Assembly: GCF_016808095.1 (NCBI RefSeq) | Contig: NC_068979.1 | Location: 26,083,460-26,147,459 of the forward strand | Reading direction: 5' to 3' | Length of the DNA stretch: 64,000 nt | DNA from: Vigna angularis | Lineage: Eukaryota; Streptophyta; Magnoliopsida; Fabales; Fabaceae | In this document: positions 1 to 13,631 of the stretch, one piece after another | Layout: every line of letters starts with the position of its first letter | Position numbering within the stretch: the first letter of the stretch is position 1 | Translations under genes and position numbers: made by a program | The notes under the pieces: generated by a model | The model's input: only the letters and a program-made list of their open reading frames with translations | Told to the model about the DNA's origin: nothing | The model's database searches: none

Positions 1-401
1 ATAATTGTATATTATTGAAAATCTCATGTCGACTAGAGATAATTCAATTTACAATGTATAAGTGGGTGTAAACTTTATCTTACAAACTGGTTTCGTTGAT
101 TTAGGCTTAAAGTCTGTTTCAAGTTGAACCACACCCTTATATTTTGCATAACACCAATGAGTCATGAATCAACTTATGTAAGAAACAACTTATGTAAGAA
201 ACCTGATACCACCTAAGTCCAAAATCTTAAAGTAATAAGATATGGAGTTTTCTTCCTTATATGTTAACATTCCCATTTTTACTTAAGGTAGAACTTAAAC
301 TCACTTGAATATCTAACAAATGGATGTCCAGGATGGAGTTCCATTCTTTATTAAGAAACTTGATATCATTCTCATTAAGATGTTTTGAATTTGTCTATCA
401 G

Positions 402-818
402 GTAAAGCAGAAAACACTGATAATATGGGGTGAAAATGACCGCATCATCAGCAATAAGTTTGCGGTGGTAAGTTACCCTGTGGCACTATTTTTCTAACAT
501 TGTGATTAGCCAGAAATGTACAATATTTGTTTGACATGCTGGAAAGTAATGATCATGACTCATCTTGTTTCACTTTATTGGACTGCAAGGGAACACTATT
601 CCATGCTAATATCATAACTGAAGTTTGCTTTTGAACTTTTTCACTTGCAGCAACTCCACTGTGAATTACCTGATGCAACAATTCGCCAAATACCCCATTG
701 TGGTCATCTTCCGCATCTCGAAAGACCAGACTCTACCATCAAATTAATTGTTGAATTTGTGCAGAGAGAAGCTAAGCAATTGAATCCATATGCTGCACAA
801 GTATCAAGATTGAACTGA
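402..818 (+). CDS. Alpha/beta-hydrolase family protein, C-terminal two exons (partial)
   Basis: Two exons are visible: 402-467 (after a ctatcag acceptor, ending at a gtaagt donor) and 651-818 (after ttgcag, ending in TGA at 816-818). They join in phase to give 78 residues. The first contains IIWGENDRIIS, the strand with the catalytic Asp of the alpha/beta-hydrolase fold. The second contains PHCGHLPHLERP, the loop with the catalytic His. The nucleophile Ser and the N-terminal half lie upstream of the window. The spacing and the GHLPH motif recall plant chloroplast hydrolases of the pheophytinase-like group, but the substrate cannot be read from this fragment. Bases 1-401 are intron. The 3' UTR follows 818 and its end was not located. 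Confidence 0.85.
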
Positions 819-2702
819 ATAAGAATTTCTCCTTAGTTTGGCAAAGAGCTACAACTGTGAAGTTAATTTGGCAAACCTGAAGGTTATAGAACTACAGAAC
901 TGATTAAGAATTTCTCCTTCCCCATTTAGAGGAAGATAGTTCCTAAAGTAACATGACATTGTTAATATTATATGTCTCTTTCTTATATTCTCATTTTACA
1001 TATACTGATTGACTCTTCTGGGATTGAATTGTTTTCAATGATTAATATTATTCATGGTTCTAAGCTGCTTAGCACAATAGCATCATCTTTGATGATTTGG
1101 ATTATTTGGTAAGCTTTTTTTGTACTAATTTTCTGTTGAGCTTTCAAAATACACTAAACTGATGGACATTGATTTTGATGTTTTGAAAGCTTAACAAAGC
1201 GACTGAAAAAAAAACTCAGAAGTGAATTTGGACAAGTGATTTTCATGAATAATCATGATTTGGTAAGATTAAAGTGTTATTTTTTTTATAAGACATAATA
1301 AACACAACAGGACTATCACCCTAGAAAGCAACCCATGATATAAGCTTGTTATGGTGCTAACATGATTGGTAATTTGTTGATAGTGATAGAACAATATAAA
1401 ATTTATGAGTCTAGCATGTGTACCATTTATTCAATTATTATTCTCTGGCTAAGATGACATGACAATGATAGTGTTTTGTAGTCTAGTATCTAACTCCATA
1501 TAACTAAAATGAACCTGAGTTATAAATAGTAATGTTACTAGATTCAGTTTGATTAGTTTACATTTGTCAATTGAAATTGTTCTCAGTATTGCTTCTATTG
1601 GAGAAAATCTAGTGTTATTTTATTTTAGTTGGCTTTGTAATTTATAGACTTCTTAGTTAATGTAGTATAGAGTTAATTAACTTTTGAACATGACTATTAA
1701 ATTTATTATAAACTTGTGATTATAATCATATGATGTTTTAGAACAACCAATATGTAATGTTTTTCTTAAAATTTATTCCTTGTTAATGTTTTTAAGCTTA
1801 ATAGTTATCCAATAAATAATAGGTACCAAAATATTTATAAAATCACAAAATCCGACCAACCTATAGGGTAATATTTTTAGTCTAAAATCAAACCAAATCA
1901 CACCACAAACATCCTAAACAATTGATTGAGTATAGAATTTTGATTTACATATCTAATTAATCACAATTACCAACGATATACTTTTCTTATTATCTATTGT
2001 GTGTTAAGTTTTATAATATTATATAAATATTTTTATACTTTTTCTATTATTTAGATGAAGTACATCATGATATTAAAAATTATTATTTATCTCTTAATAA
2101 AAAATCATATCTGAATTTCTTAATAATATCATGTATTTTTTTCTTGAAAACAATTTTTCCAGTTGATTTGGTTTAGATTTAATAAAAGAAAGAAATCAAA
2201 TGGTTGGAATTTTATTTTCTCCTAATCCTATTCAAATTAATACATTAGCAACACTCACACTTATGAAAAACAAAATTCTTTTTAAAAATACCAAACTTTA
2301 TTTCCAATAAGTAAAAATCTAAGAGAAAAAATCTGGCATTTAATGTAATTATGTACTTAAAACTCAAATTTGAGACTATAATTACAAATGTTATTGTTAG
2401 TAAAAGTAAATAATCGAGGAAAATGAAAACAAATTAGGAGATTTCAGATAATTTGAGTAAAAAATCTCGAAAGTTTTATTAGTACATAGATTAATTCATT
2501 GAAGTGAGAAGTTATGGTTGTCAACTAAAAGAAAAAAGTTAAAGAATATTATAATTTTAAAGTGAAAAGGGTAGGTATATAACACGTAATTCTATAGGGC
2601 CAAATGAAAAGATTAATTAAAATATTACAAGTCTCTCTTAGGTAAGAATAACTTTTTAAAGGATGTTTATTTTAAAATTATTTTAAAGTTAGCTGGAAAG
2701 AC
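819..2702. other. 3' UTR and AT-rich intergenic DNA
   Basis: This holds the 3' UTR of the hydrolase gene and then very AT-rich sequence. No coding region, RNA gene or element with clear ends was seen. Confidence 0.6.
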
Positions 2703-2963
2703 TTAGATGTTCTTGACTGGATTTGAGGGAGTGAATTTGAAAGATAAATTTTTTTGTCGTTTATTTGAATGAATTTGTAAATAAAATTTGTGAGAATTAG
2801 TATAAAATTGTATTTACGTGACAAATTAAAAAAATTTATTTCCAAATTTATTCTCATTTACCTCCAAATTCACTCAAATAAACGACAAAAAAATTTATCT
2901 TTAAATCCTCTCAAATCCCTTCAAATCCACTCCCTCAAATCCACTCAAAAGAACAAGGCCTAA
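2703..2963. mobile_element. MITE with long imperfect terminal inverted repeats
   Basis: The left arm (TTAGATGTTCTTGACTGG, then GGATTTGAGGGAGTG) is the reverse complement of the right end (CCACTCAAAAGAACAAGGCC, preceded by CACTCCCTCAAATCC). The arms continue inward through a shared TTTTTTTGTCGTTTATTTGA block, with indels between them. The element is about 260 bp with no coding capacity. A related end lies at 21650-21803. No target duplication was resolved, so the superfamily is open. Confidence 0.7.
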
Positions 2964-4260
2964 GAGATCAAAAGGAGATTGATTTCAAATTAAGTACATA
3001 TTTTTTAAATTAGTATGAAACTGATATAGTCTTATTGAGAAGCTGTCTTTGTTTGTACTATTTATGTTTCAAACATAAATATTAAATGAAGTTACGATGC
3101 AATTGTATTGTAAAGGAGTAGTATTAATGAACTTTTGTTATCAAAATCTATTTTAGGTAATTGAATTGACATCTTACAAAAATTTCTTTACAATTTTAAA
3201 ATTTAAAAGCCAGTATAGAAATAAATCAATGAATTTTATATTTGGATGGATTAAGTACTAATAAAGGAATTAGAGTAAGAATTGTAACATTACAATTTTA
3301 GCCGTTAATCATAGGTAAAATAAATAAAATAAAACAGATTTTTCACCAATTATAGATTTAGTACTCATACATATATATAAAATAAAATAATCATAATAAT
3401 AATTATATCAATGAGAACTAAACTTAATCACTAAACATAAGAAGATGTTTTGTAGCATCACCATCCTCCACCAGCGATACTTCAATACCTAACTCTCATA
3501 TGCTTCTACCAATAAGGTGATCATCGCAGAAGAAATAAATAGCACACCAAGAACAACCAAAGAAAACAATAGGGTGAGCTAGTATTCAAAAGAAAACTTC
3601 ATAGACAATTTCCTACACTACATATTAGTTCAATATTAAAACATTTTATAACTTATATAAACATATAAACATTTGACTCTAAATTCAATTATCCTGATAC
3701 TATGCTTGACATAGACGTCACTTAAGGTGTGCACCCATGGCAGTATTTATACTCTGCATAATTATAAACAAATGTAACTAGACCTACTATCCATGAGGTT
3801 AATCTTCCACTCCTAAGACCCAAAGGGCTAGAGTAAAGACCTTCTGTCATTCTTTCTGTAATCTCATTCATCTCTATATGAGTTGTATAATTGATAGAAT
3901 ATTATGATACCTGCTTATTGAGTCTCACCATCAAGCATTCACCACAACTTACTTGAACATAGACTTTGAGGTTCTTGTCACATCACATATATTTTTCACA
4001 ATCACAAATATACCATCCAATAAGCATTAATATGTATTAGAATTATACATACCATCATAACCACCATATCGTATGTGAACAACTACCATACATAAACACG
4101 CTCACAAATCATAAATATCCATTTTCTTATGAGATAATCGATTATCATGCCTGATAATGGATTATTCCATAAAGTTTTAAGCAAAGACAATAATACCTAT
4201 TGAAATAATCGATTATTAAATTTGATAATCGATTATTCTAAAGAGTTTTTCAGCAAAGAA

Positions 4261-5164
4261 CACTAGTACAAAAATCGCGTACAACGTTGAATATTTTGGA
4301 CTTTTAACGATTAATTCGCGAACGACGTCATATTAGTAGACGTTAAATTGACGTCAAATTTTTTAAATTCGATGTCAAATTAACATCGAATTTTGTAAAT
4401 AAGCGACGTTAACTTAACATCGAATTTTGTTAATATACAATGTTAATCAATTTTTTTTTAATTAATTGTGATCCTTTTTTACAACTCTACGAGACCTCAA
4501 AAGCAGAAAAACAACAAATTTCAGTTTTGATATTTTATAAAGCAAGAACTATGAACGTAGTATCAACAACAAATAACAATAACCAACATCAAACAAGTTC
4601 AATCAAACAACAACAACAAACAAGTTCAACTAAACAACAACAACAAACAAGTTCAACAAAAAAACAAAAACAAGTTCAACAAATAAGTTCTTCAAAACGA
4701 AAACGAAAACTAAGCTTCAAAAGGTGGGTTTGTCGAAATAAAGTGTCGTCACCAGTGACAGAGAAAACAGAATGTGCCTATGAAGAACAAAAGCACGAAA
4801 ATAATCGGTCAAAACAAACGAAAATCATAAATAAAATGCATTTGTATCAAATGAAATAAAGATTACATGTGATGGTCGTCAAACTTCGTTCGAGAAAAGT
4901 TTCAGAAGAGAAAAGGGTCTCGCGCGCTAAGATAAAGTGAATGAATTTTCAATCTTCCGCTCAATTTTTTGTTGAATTCACAAACCTTTTGACGTCTAAC
5001 ACTGGGGCATTCGACGTTTTACATCCTTTTATGTCGAATTACAATTATAAACGACGTTTAATAATTGCATTTATTTACAAAAATGTCACCGGTCATTTTT
5101 AACGTTGGCTATTCATTGGTTAGACGTTAAACGCGTGACGTTATACGCTGTTTTTATACTAATG
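4261..5164. mobile_element. Non-autonomous CACTA (En/Spm-type) transposon
   Basis: The left end is CACTAGTACAAAAATCGCGT and the reverse-complemented right end is CATTAGTATAAAAACAGCGT, both running on into ACAACGT/ATAACGT. Both flanks carry GAA (4258-4260 and 5165-5167), the 3-bp target duplication typical of CACTA elements. Subterminal regions hold several short ACGTTAAA/GACGTC-type repeats. The element is 904 bp with no transposase. It is nested in gypsy LTR copy 1 and is therefore younger than that LTR. Confidence 0.85.
4590..4700 (+). repeat. 27-bp tandem repeat inside the CACTA element
   Basis: Three to four degenerate copies of a ~27-bp unit built on CAAACAAGTTCAACTAAAC plus CAACAACAA. 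They keep a 139-codon frame open (4440-4859) that would encode repeated Gln/Ser/Thr blocks followed by a Lys/Arg-rich stretch. No known domain is visible, and the open frame is more likely a by-product of the repeat than a gene. Confidence 0.65.
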
Positions 5165-6540
5165 GAAGCAATTCTGACTGAAATAATTGATTACCAGGTT
5201 TGAAAATCGATTATTCCTGTCAATTTTTTACAACAACATGATTTTCTAATTTAGTTACCCTCAATACCCATCTAAATTATCAAAATGGCATCTTAGACAC
5301 TAGAATTAATCCAAAAATAGATTTATAACTTAAAATAGATACCAATTTGGTGATTTGGTCAAGAATCAAGATGCAACCAATCAACATACAACCCACAACT
5401 CATATATCATAATTCAAATTCTTTAAACCAGATTTTTAAAGTACTAACTAACTAAGTCTTAAATGACCTCAAGATAAACATAGAACAACAACTTTACTCA
5501 TAAAACTATTATTCTCATATTTCACCTATTAAACACCCCTCTCTCCACCCCGCCCCCCTTTATTGACTAAAATTAATCCCTAACCTACATATTGACCAAA
5601 ACCAAACCAAAATCAAAACTCTAAAACTCATATATCATATTATAAACATTTCACATCAAATTTAGTTAGACTAAAAAGCCTACACAAGTCTTAAATGGCC
5701 TAGACACCAACCCCAACATCAGGTTTCTCTCCAAAACCACTCCTCTAGAAATTATTAAAACCCCCCAAATAAGACCCAAAACCCAGCCACGACTTTCATC
5801 TTTCGCGACATCAAGATTTAACAACATTTTTGCTACCAATTATAACGCCAACTCCATCATTTCAATCAATCAAAACAGATACATTCAACAAGCAATCTCA
5901 ACAAGGTTCTTTAAATATCAGACAAGGCATATTCCAACCAAATTCATGCAATAATGCTACAATACAACAAACCAAAATCCACCAGACCATTCAATCACTC
6001 AAATCGACTATCATATCATCATACAAGCTTCGAATAAAACTTGTCTTATCAATTAAAATCAAAGAAATTAGCTCTCCTTACTTGACAGATGACCAAACAG
6101 CTCTAGGGTCCTAAAATAGCTGCAAGTCACAAAAACACAACCAGAGTACACTGTTAGAATCACTAATCAACAGAGACTCAAATTGGAAACTCAAAGGGCG
6201 CATGCAAACTAAGTAGAGCCTACATGCAACAAGTACAAGAAAAGACTAAGGAAAAGGGGTTGAAAACTCAACTTACTCAAACGAAGAAACTGGTCGATCC
6301 ATATTGAAGAGCTCGTTGCAAGGATCAATCCTACGATCTCGATTCTTCAATTAGAGGAGTAAGGAGGAAAAACCTTTAGAGAGAAGTCAGAGAACTCTAG
6401 AAAAGTAGTTTCTAAAAATATAATGTGTTTTAAAATAATGAAACTCGTCTATTAACAAAACAATTTATATTAAAATAATTGAATATCACTATTTTTAAAC
6501 TACTGTCGCTTTTAAAATATCATTTTCTAAGTCTTTACCA

Positions 6541-9500
6541 AAATAATAATCACATTTCCCACTAATATTTTCTTAATTTATTGTTTAGGTAAGACTTGTT
6601 GTGTTTAAATAATGAGATTGAATATGAGGCTTTTAATAACTTGTTTAAAGATATTGACTATTGTTGAAAATAAAAAGACGTTATTTAAAAATAATTATTA
6701 AGGGGTCCCGACAACATGGTGGACATCAAATAGTGATAATTTTGTAACACCAAGCCAAAATGAGAAAGAACAATGAAAAACTAATGTTTATGTCTCTCTT
6801 TACTAAATCGTATCAAGTATTCAAGTTTTTCAAGTCTACTTTTTCTCTTTTCCAATTGCTTATTTAAGTATTTGCACTTATTTCTTCGAAGTTAAATGTT
6901 AAATCTTTTACTTTGTTCTTTTTTTCTAGGTTTCTTCTTTTAATTTGAATTTTAAAATTTTAAATTTAAAGTTTAATTTATGTCTATTTTTTTTCAAAAA
7001 TTTAAACTTTACATTTTTCTAAATGATAATTTTATTCTCATAAAATTTACTTTATATAATTGATTATTCGAATGAAAATAAATAATAGAATTGTTTTAAT
7101 ATTCAATTTTTTTTGAAAGATATTAATTAGCAATACATTCAATAAGTATGGAAAGATGGGTGATAAAGTATAAGATTAGTCGCCACAAGTTACATTTGTT
7201 AAAATAAAAGTTTGAAATTTAAAGACTTAATGTGTTTAAACTTGAAGATTTTATACTTTCGATCACATTGTACTATGTTAATGATTATATAAGTGTTGAA
7301 AATGTTGATTATATGTTTAATTTTATATTTGGATTGTCATTTGTGGTTTGATTGTGATGTAAGCAATTTCTTTATCTTTGATATTGTTTTAGTTAAGTAT
7401 GTAATAAAGCCTTGCCTGAAATGTTAATCCTACTAAACTCTTAATTAATTTCCTACTAATTAAATCTTAATTTATAAATTAATCTTTAAAAACCATAATC
7501 ATACTAAACTCTTAATTAATTCCCTATTCTCTCTACTTTTTAATGTTCAGAAACAATAACTTGTAATTCCCTATTCTCTCGACTTTTTAATGTCCACAAA
7601 CAATTAATTTTTTTTATATTTAATAACAACTATAGATCGCTACTATTGCATTTAATTCTCACTTTACTAATTCCCATTGCATGCATAGCATGCATATTCT
7701 ACTTTTTATCATTTTGGATCTTCTCCCACTTAATTAAAAAAAAAAACTATATAGATTCCCTATAAATCATGTCACATTCTTTTAAAATAAACACAAATAT
7801 ATTTTTTTTAGAATTGATTGCCAAAATGCATTTTACTATTTTATACAAAATTATTCAAGTAGTGTGACACTTTATCTAAATAAATGGTAGAGATGGATAA
7901 TCTAAATAAAATAACTTATAATTAATAGTGATTTTAAGTTGGAGAAAATAGAAACATCTATTTTTTTGATGTAAAACAAATCCAAACACCCTTTTAAATA
8001 CTCTCTTGTGGATTGAAATTAATAGAAAATTACAAAATAAAGTAGAAGAAAGTTATCTTTAACATAATGATTAATAACTAATATGGATAATATATTAGAG
8101 AATATATTAGATGGTATTGATTCCCATTTTGTATGTTTTGATTCTCTACGAAAGGAATGCACCATTATTTATTTCCAACATATATGTCGGTCAAGCAATT
8201 ATTCATTTTCTCATTCAGTCATTCGGTGGAAGTTGACATCATCATCATCATCAACACAAAAGTGGTCCTCATTATCATCAATGCTCAAAAACTAACTCAT
8301 TTGGAGAAAAAGAAGGTGAAAGATTAAACTTCAAATTATCTGCTATTGTTGCTCCATGCTTCAATCAACTTCACTTTTCCCTCAAGCAATTTCACTCCAT
8401 TGGAGCCTTTTCTATAACAGAGATGAACAAGTAGCACAAAATGCATGTTTGGAGTGAAAATAAGACAATGAAACATATAAGAGTTCAATATTTCTTATTT
8501 CTAAGCTAGTTTTATTCCAAAATTGAATATATAAATATTCATATAAGAGTTGAATATTTTTTATTCCTAAATTATTTAAATATTGTGTTTTATTTGTAAA
8601 TTTAAAAATGTACTTATTTATTATTTAAAATCCAAATAAGGTTAATGTGCTACCATATACGAAGATTTTATTAAAATAAAAATACGAAAAAACCACACAT
8701 AAAATTATATCCACACATGATAAAAAAAAACTATTATGAAAAAAATCATAATCTTTTTTATTTTAAATTTTTATATATATTTTATTTTAAATTTTAAAAA
8801 TAAATAAATATAATTATTTTAATCCAATGATATTGGTTTATTTTTTATTAATAATATTTTACTTAAATTGATACAAATGAAACGATAAATATCTCAAATG
8901 TAATTTAATATGTAAAAAAAAATTAACACAACTTATATCTATTTATTTTTAGAATTTAATAATCAAACATTAACAAAATTTAGAATAGGAACGAATTCTA
9001 AGTACATTTGAAAATTTAAAATCCAAATACGTATTTAATATTACAATTTATTCTAAAATGAAAACACAACTATTAAAAATAATTTGAAAAAACATATGTA
9101 ATCCAACATATAATAGCATACCTAACTCTCACATAATATCTTTTTCTCCAATGAAATGATTGAATACAAAATAAAAATTAATAAAAATTTACATGTTGAA
9201 CATAAATCGTCCTTTATTTTAAAAGGTTTAAGTTATCTATATCGATTATGCCAGTTATCTGCTAAGTTAAATAATATAATTTAAAATAATAAATGAATAT
9301 GTTGTGAAGAAAGACCACCAGAATCACAAAATCCAAATTCTTGCTCAAGTTTAACTTGCTAAGGGTCTGATTCTTAAATCTCACGCCACATTCTACCCCA
9401 AATTTCTGAGTTGTTCAGATCCATAATTCATAAATTGATAACCGTGCCAAATCATCAATGTCCAATGGAAAACGACAAACCAGCTCACGGACTAAACATT

Positions 9501-10550
9501 AAATATATGTAATTCTTTTTATCAAATTACTATAATAATGTAAGTTTTAAAAAATTACAAAAATAGACCAATTATGCCAACTTGATATGATTTTATTTAT
9601 AAAAAAAATAGTTAAACTTACAAGTTAATACAATTTTATAATTTTTTGAAATTTTAATCAAAATCTTGTCAATTTCATGTAACTCTAGTCTATAATCTAT
9701 ATCATATAAAAAAGAGTTCATCTGTAATCTATAACTGCATCTATTCTATATCTGTATATAGAAAAACACGTACATTTTTGTGATGTCCTCCTAATTTAGT
9801 TTTCCATTTTATTTTCTTAATTATTTTTCAATTTTATCATTTTAATAATTACTCTTTTAAATTCAACTAATTACTCATTATAAAATAACCACGTGTTCAA
9901 ATTTAAATAATTAATCATAATAGAAAAGTTGTTTACAAAATATTACTTATAACATTTTTTATTTCAATAACTAAAATTTATTTTTCTATAAATATAAACA
10001 TATATATAAAAACTATATTTAATTTCTTTTTTAATTTTACTCTCTTAATTACTGTTTTTAAAATTTAAATAATTCATAAATATTTAAAAAAAAGAAATAC
10101 ACATACACACGATAGCTAATATAACTATAATATAAAATTAAAGTCATGATAAGCTAGAATTTAATTTTTCTTTAAATTAAGATAACATAAAAGAGAAAAA
10201 TATCAAACACATAATACAAGGTTATTATTAGCAAGGGTCAATTAAATGAAAAAAATAGTGGCTCTCTCAGTGATGATAGATATTAGATATAATAATATAC
10301 AAAAGGAAACCGAAGAGGTCCCACCTCGTTTGCAGTCACATATCAAATATTCACCACTGAAAAGGAACCAAATTCCCTAACTTTTTTTTTTCTTAGGAAC
10401 ACAACAAAAACAAGAAACAGGAGGCTAAAGTGGGGTCTGCTTCTGGATGATTCCAACTGATGAACTTCCATGAACACCCTTCTTCTGTATTTGCAAAATC
10501 TCATCCACACAAATCACAAAGCCCCCAAGATTTTCCAAGAACTGCTCCAT
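6541..10550. other. AT-rich intergenic region
   Basis: About 4 kb of low-complexity AT-rich sequence. A 70-codon frame at 8083-8295 has no recognisable domain and looks like chance. No RNA gene or element with clear ends was seen. The last few hundred bases before 10551 are probably the 3' UTR of the minus-strand X8 gene. Confidence 0.55.
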
Positions 10551-12201
10551 TTAGACCATTAACACTACCAAAAAGGTGAGAACAAAGGACAACAGCAACA
10601 TGCATGTGTCCTTCAAGTGAACCACTCCTTTGCTTGGATCAGTGATGCTTGTTCCAGTTGAAGATGTTGGACTAATTCCAAACACATTAGGGTTACCTGT
10701 GGTGGTGCTGCCTGTACCAGTGCCGGTGCCTGTACCAGTGGGAGTGGTTGGAGTCAAGGTGGATGGTGTGCCTGTTGTTGGTGTAGTGGTTGTTGGGGTT
10801 CCTGTGGTGCCTGTTCCTGCATTGCTGCAAATGGAAGCCACAAAAATTAGCTTATGATCATCACACAGACCATAACAGTATATTAATAGTTTAGTGAGCT
10901 ATATACCAAATATAGAATTACTTTCATTGAATATTATATGATCTTGGATCTAGGATCATGAGTGGGAATGAAGTGGGCAAAAAAAATTGTGGAACATCAT
11001 AATCATGACAGCTATTGTTTCAAAAGGGTTGATCATGATATCATTGGCTTCTGAGTAAATCTGATTCAGGAGGTGGGTACATGAACCCCTAAAAATGGCC
11101 TTTTGGCTACTGTAAACAAAAAGTGTGTAAAAAATAACAGTTTGCTTTTGCTTTTGCAAATGATATAATTGAAGTTGAATCTAACCAAAGCCATCTAAGG
11201 GCACCAAAGTAGGCAATTTGATTAATGAAAGGCAACTTCAACATAGAGAGAAAAGGGCAAGAAGGGTTTTCTTCATGTTCTGTAAATGGAAGAAAAAACT
11301 GGTTTAATACAGCATGCAAGCAACCAACATCTTGCCATTAGGAAAAATTAAATAAAAAATTGAACTTGAAATTCAGAGGAATAAATGAATGATTGTAGAT
11401 TAATTTAAACAAATCAGCAAGATCCATGATCAAGAACATACCCAGGGCTTGAAGGATATACACATGTGGATGCTGAAGCTGCAGATCAAAGAGGTAGGGA
11501 CAACGACAAACAGAGAAGAATTAAAAAAAAAAAAAAAAAAGGGAATTTTGTCAAGAAAGTCCAAAATTTTTGAAGGTGACTAGAAAGTGGTGGCCACTTA
11601 CTAGGTGGATTTTGGCTTTGGGTGGCAGCACCAGCAAAATCACAGCTTCCCTGAGCCTGACCCTTTCTCTGGAAATAGCTATTAACAGCATAGTTGCAGT
11701 GATCCTTCACAGTGTTAGGTTGGTAACATGCTCCATTTTGAATAATAGGGGAACAATCAGCTCCTGCACCACATGCATAATCTATAGCTTTCTGAAGAGC
11801 TTGATCACCCACACCATCTTTACATACACAGTAAAGAGCACCTGTTCATGACCAAAAACAAATTGCAAAAAATGTAAACAGAAGAACAGTTAGTCCATTA
11901 AAAATCCCATCTTTCCTTAAAAGCTCCAGTCTTCCGTAAAGCAGAACAAAAATAGAAAAGTCCGTGAACAAAATCCATCTCAAAATCTCAAGCTGTATCA
12001 CAAAACCAAAATAGAAAAAACAGTAAGACATAGCAATCATGAGAACAAATCTGAGAGTTTATATATCATGATTAAACAAACAAACAAAAAAAAATTAACC
12101 ACATGCTGAACTGAGCTTGAGAAAAACACAGGCAAATCCAGGAGCTTACTTGAATGGCCAGTGAAGGCAAGAAAAAGCACAAAATACATCACAAGAGTCA
12201 T
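10551..12201 (-). CDS. X8-domain GPI-anchored callose-binding protein (PDCB-like), complete
   Basis: Four minus-strand exons join in phase: 12201-12150, 11841-11602, 11478-11442 and 10824-10551. They have GT-AG borders and give 603 nt, 200 residues. Exon 1 is a hydrophobic signal peptide (MTLVMYFVLFLAFTGHS). Exon 2 is a single X8/CBM43 domain starting ALYCVCKDGVGDQALQ, with the family's conserved cysteines (ACGAGADC, NGACY, DHCNYA) and the aromatic NSYFQRKGQ. Exon 3 adds STCVYPSSPG. Exon 4 is a Thr/Pro/Gly-rich linker of TPTT and GTGTG repeats ending in a hydrophobic tail (LLLSFVLTFLVVLMV), which fits a GPI-anchor signal. Proteins of this type bind callose (beta-1,3-glucan) at the outer face of the plasma membrane, and some sit at plasmodesmata. 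Domain order and length match that group. Localisation to plasmodesmata is inferred from the family. A decayed duplicate lies at 22898-24273. Confidence 0.9.
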
Positions 12202-13631
12202 GATTGATGATGGTGATGATGGATGTTGAGAGGGTATAAGAGAAATTTCTGTGATGGAATTTGGAGGGAATAGCAGAGGGTACTCCAGTGTGAGGCCAAG
12301 GGAAGAAAAAAAAGAGAGAGGAAAGCAGAAGAGAGGAAGCAGTTTTGAAGAATGGAGATTTCTGGACAATAGGTGAGGTGGGGGGAGCCTGTCTGGTACA
12401 CTTTTCAAGCACCTTTATGAGTAAAACATTATGTGCATAAGTATTTCGTAAAGATTAATAAAATAATATATAGTACTAAGTAATATAAGTTTATGTATTC
12501 TCCTGAGGAGTGTGTTCTGGGGAATTGTACCAAAGCTGAAGCTTTTATTATTTTGTTATGCTTACATTATTATTACAGTGTGTATATATATAATATATGT
12601 TTATGTATCTATTATAAGTATATTAATTTTGTGTATATTTTCAAACGGTCCTAAATTGACAAGGGTAACTGGGGGTGGTGACACTGTGAATGAGAGAGCA
12701 TGGAGAAGTTCCCTGTGGGCCCAGTTAGCAGGGAGATTCCCATAGATCTTTTTCTCTGGCTGTGTGTTGGCACTAGAACCACCCATTAGTTTACAAGTCC
12801 TTTTGGGGGATGGAACTTCTATTGTAGAAACCATAGATTGTTATCATTTCCTCTTTTTATTTAACTAGTTTTATTTACTTCCTTTTTTAGCCTAAATGTA
12901 TAAATTGAATTAGATTATTATGAAACTAAACTCAATTATATTATGATTTGAGCACATTAAACTCAATTTGGTCATTTTTATACGTCGTTTAAATTGTTAC
13001 GGAAGATGAACAGTGTGTTATGTGTCTTTTTTTAAAAAAATTATTTTTTTAAAAAAGTTTTTTACTTACCAAGTTAATATTATGTCAAGTATTAATATCA
13101 GATGTCATTGACAATATGTATATTAAATTCAGTTTCAATTTTTGTTAATTTTATTCAGTTTAGTTATATTTTTTTTTGGTTAATTTTCTTCAATTTACTC
13201 TTGAGACCAAAATTTAATTCATAATTTTATTAAATATTTTTTTCATTATTTTTATATCGACTCTAACTATATAATTGAAATATAATTATTAGATTTATAT
13301 GGTTAGAGTTGGTTTAAAAATAATAAAGAATTTTTCTTCTATTTTAAAGTAATAAAGAATTTTCCTTCTAATCTTAAAAAAAATTATAATTATAATTTTT
13401 TTGTTATAATTTTAAAAAATATATTAGAATTTTTCTTCTAATTTTAGAAGTAAATTAAAATTTTCCTTCTAATTTTAATAATAATGAAGAATTTTTTTAT
13501 AATTTCAAAAATAATAAAGAAATTTACTTGTATTTTTAAAAATAATGATGAATTTTCATTTTTATTTTTAAAATAATAAAGAATTCTCTTTCCAATTTTA
13601 AAAATAATGAATTTTCCTTCTAATTTTAAAA
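12202..13631. other. 5' flank of the X8 gene and AT-rich intergenic DNA
   Basis: 12202-12420 is the likely 5' leader of the X8 gene and is pyrimidine-rich on the minus strand. 12640-12830 is less AT-rich, with no coding signal, and could be promoter sequence. 13300-13620 is a degenerate tandem run of an AATTTTAAAAATAATGAAGAATTTT-like motif. No confident core promoter was assigned. Confidence 0.4.

Larger units (their letters stand above)
3283..6540 (-). mobile_element. Gypsy-type LTR (copy 1), interrupted by a CACTA element
   Basis: The sequence shares an ordered backbone with four other LTR copies in the window: start TGTAACATTA, the AGGGTGAGCTAGTAT block near 3572, a GAGGTTAATCTTCC block near 3796, the AGCTCTCCTTACTTGACAG block near 6070, the GAGAGAAGTCAGAGAACTC block near 6380, AATAATGAAACTCGT near 6435, and the end TCTTTACC/A. 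Its variable segment holds repeats of the palindromic motif ATAATCGATTAT at 4135-5215, split by the CACTA insertion. The strand is inferred from copy 4, where a primer-binding site shows the family is read on the minus strand here. No TSD was found, so it may be a solo or truncated LTR. Confidence 0.6.

Noticed and set aside
4440..4859. 139-codon frame as a gene
   Set aside because: It lies wholly inside the CACTA element and is held open by a 27-bp repeat. No transposase or other domain is visible.
8083..8295. 70-codon plus-strand frame in the intergenic region
   Set aside because: No domain, no conserved context and a low-complexity CAT/TCA run. Probably chance.
10630..10857. Plus-strand frame rich in VPVPVPVG over X8 exon 4
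   Set aside because: It is the antisense of the Thr/Gly/Pro-rich linker of the minus-strand gene.
11486..11812. 108-residue minus-strand frame as an independent X8 protein
   Set aside because: Its C terminus reads into intron sequence. Splicing at 11602 to 11478 keeps the family pattern.
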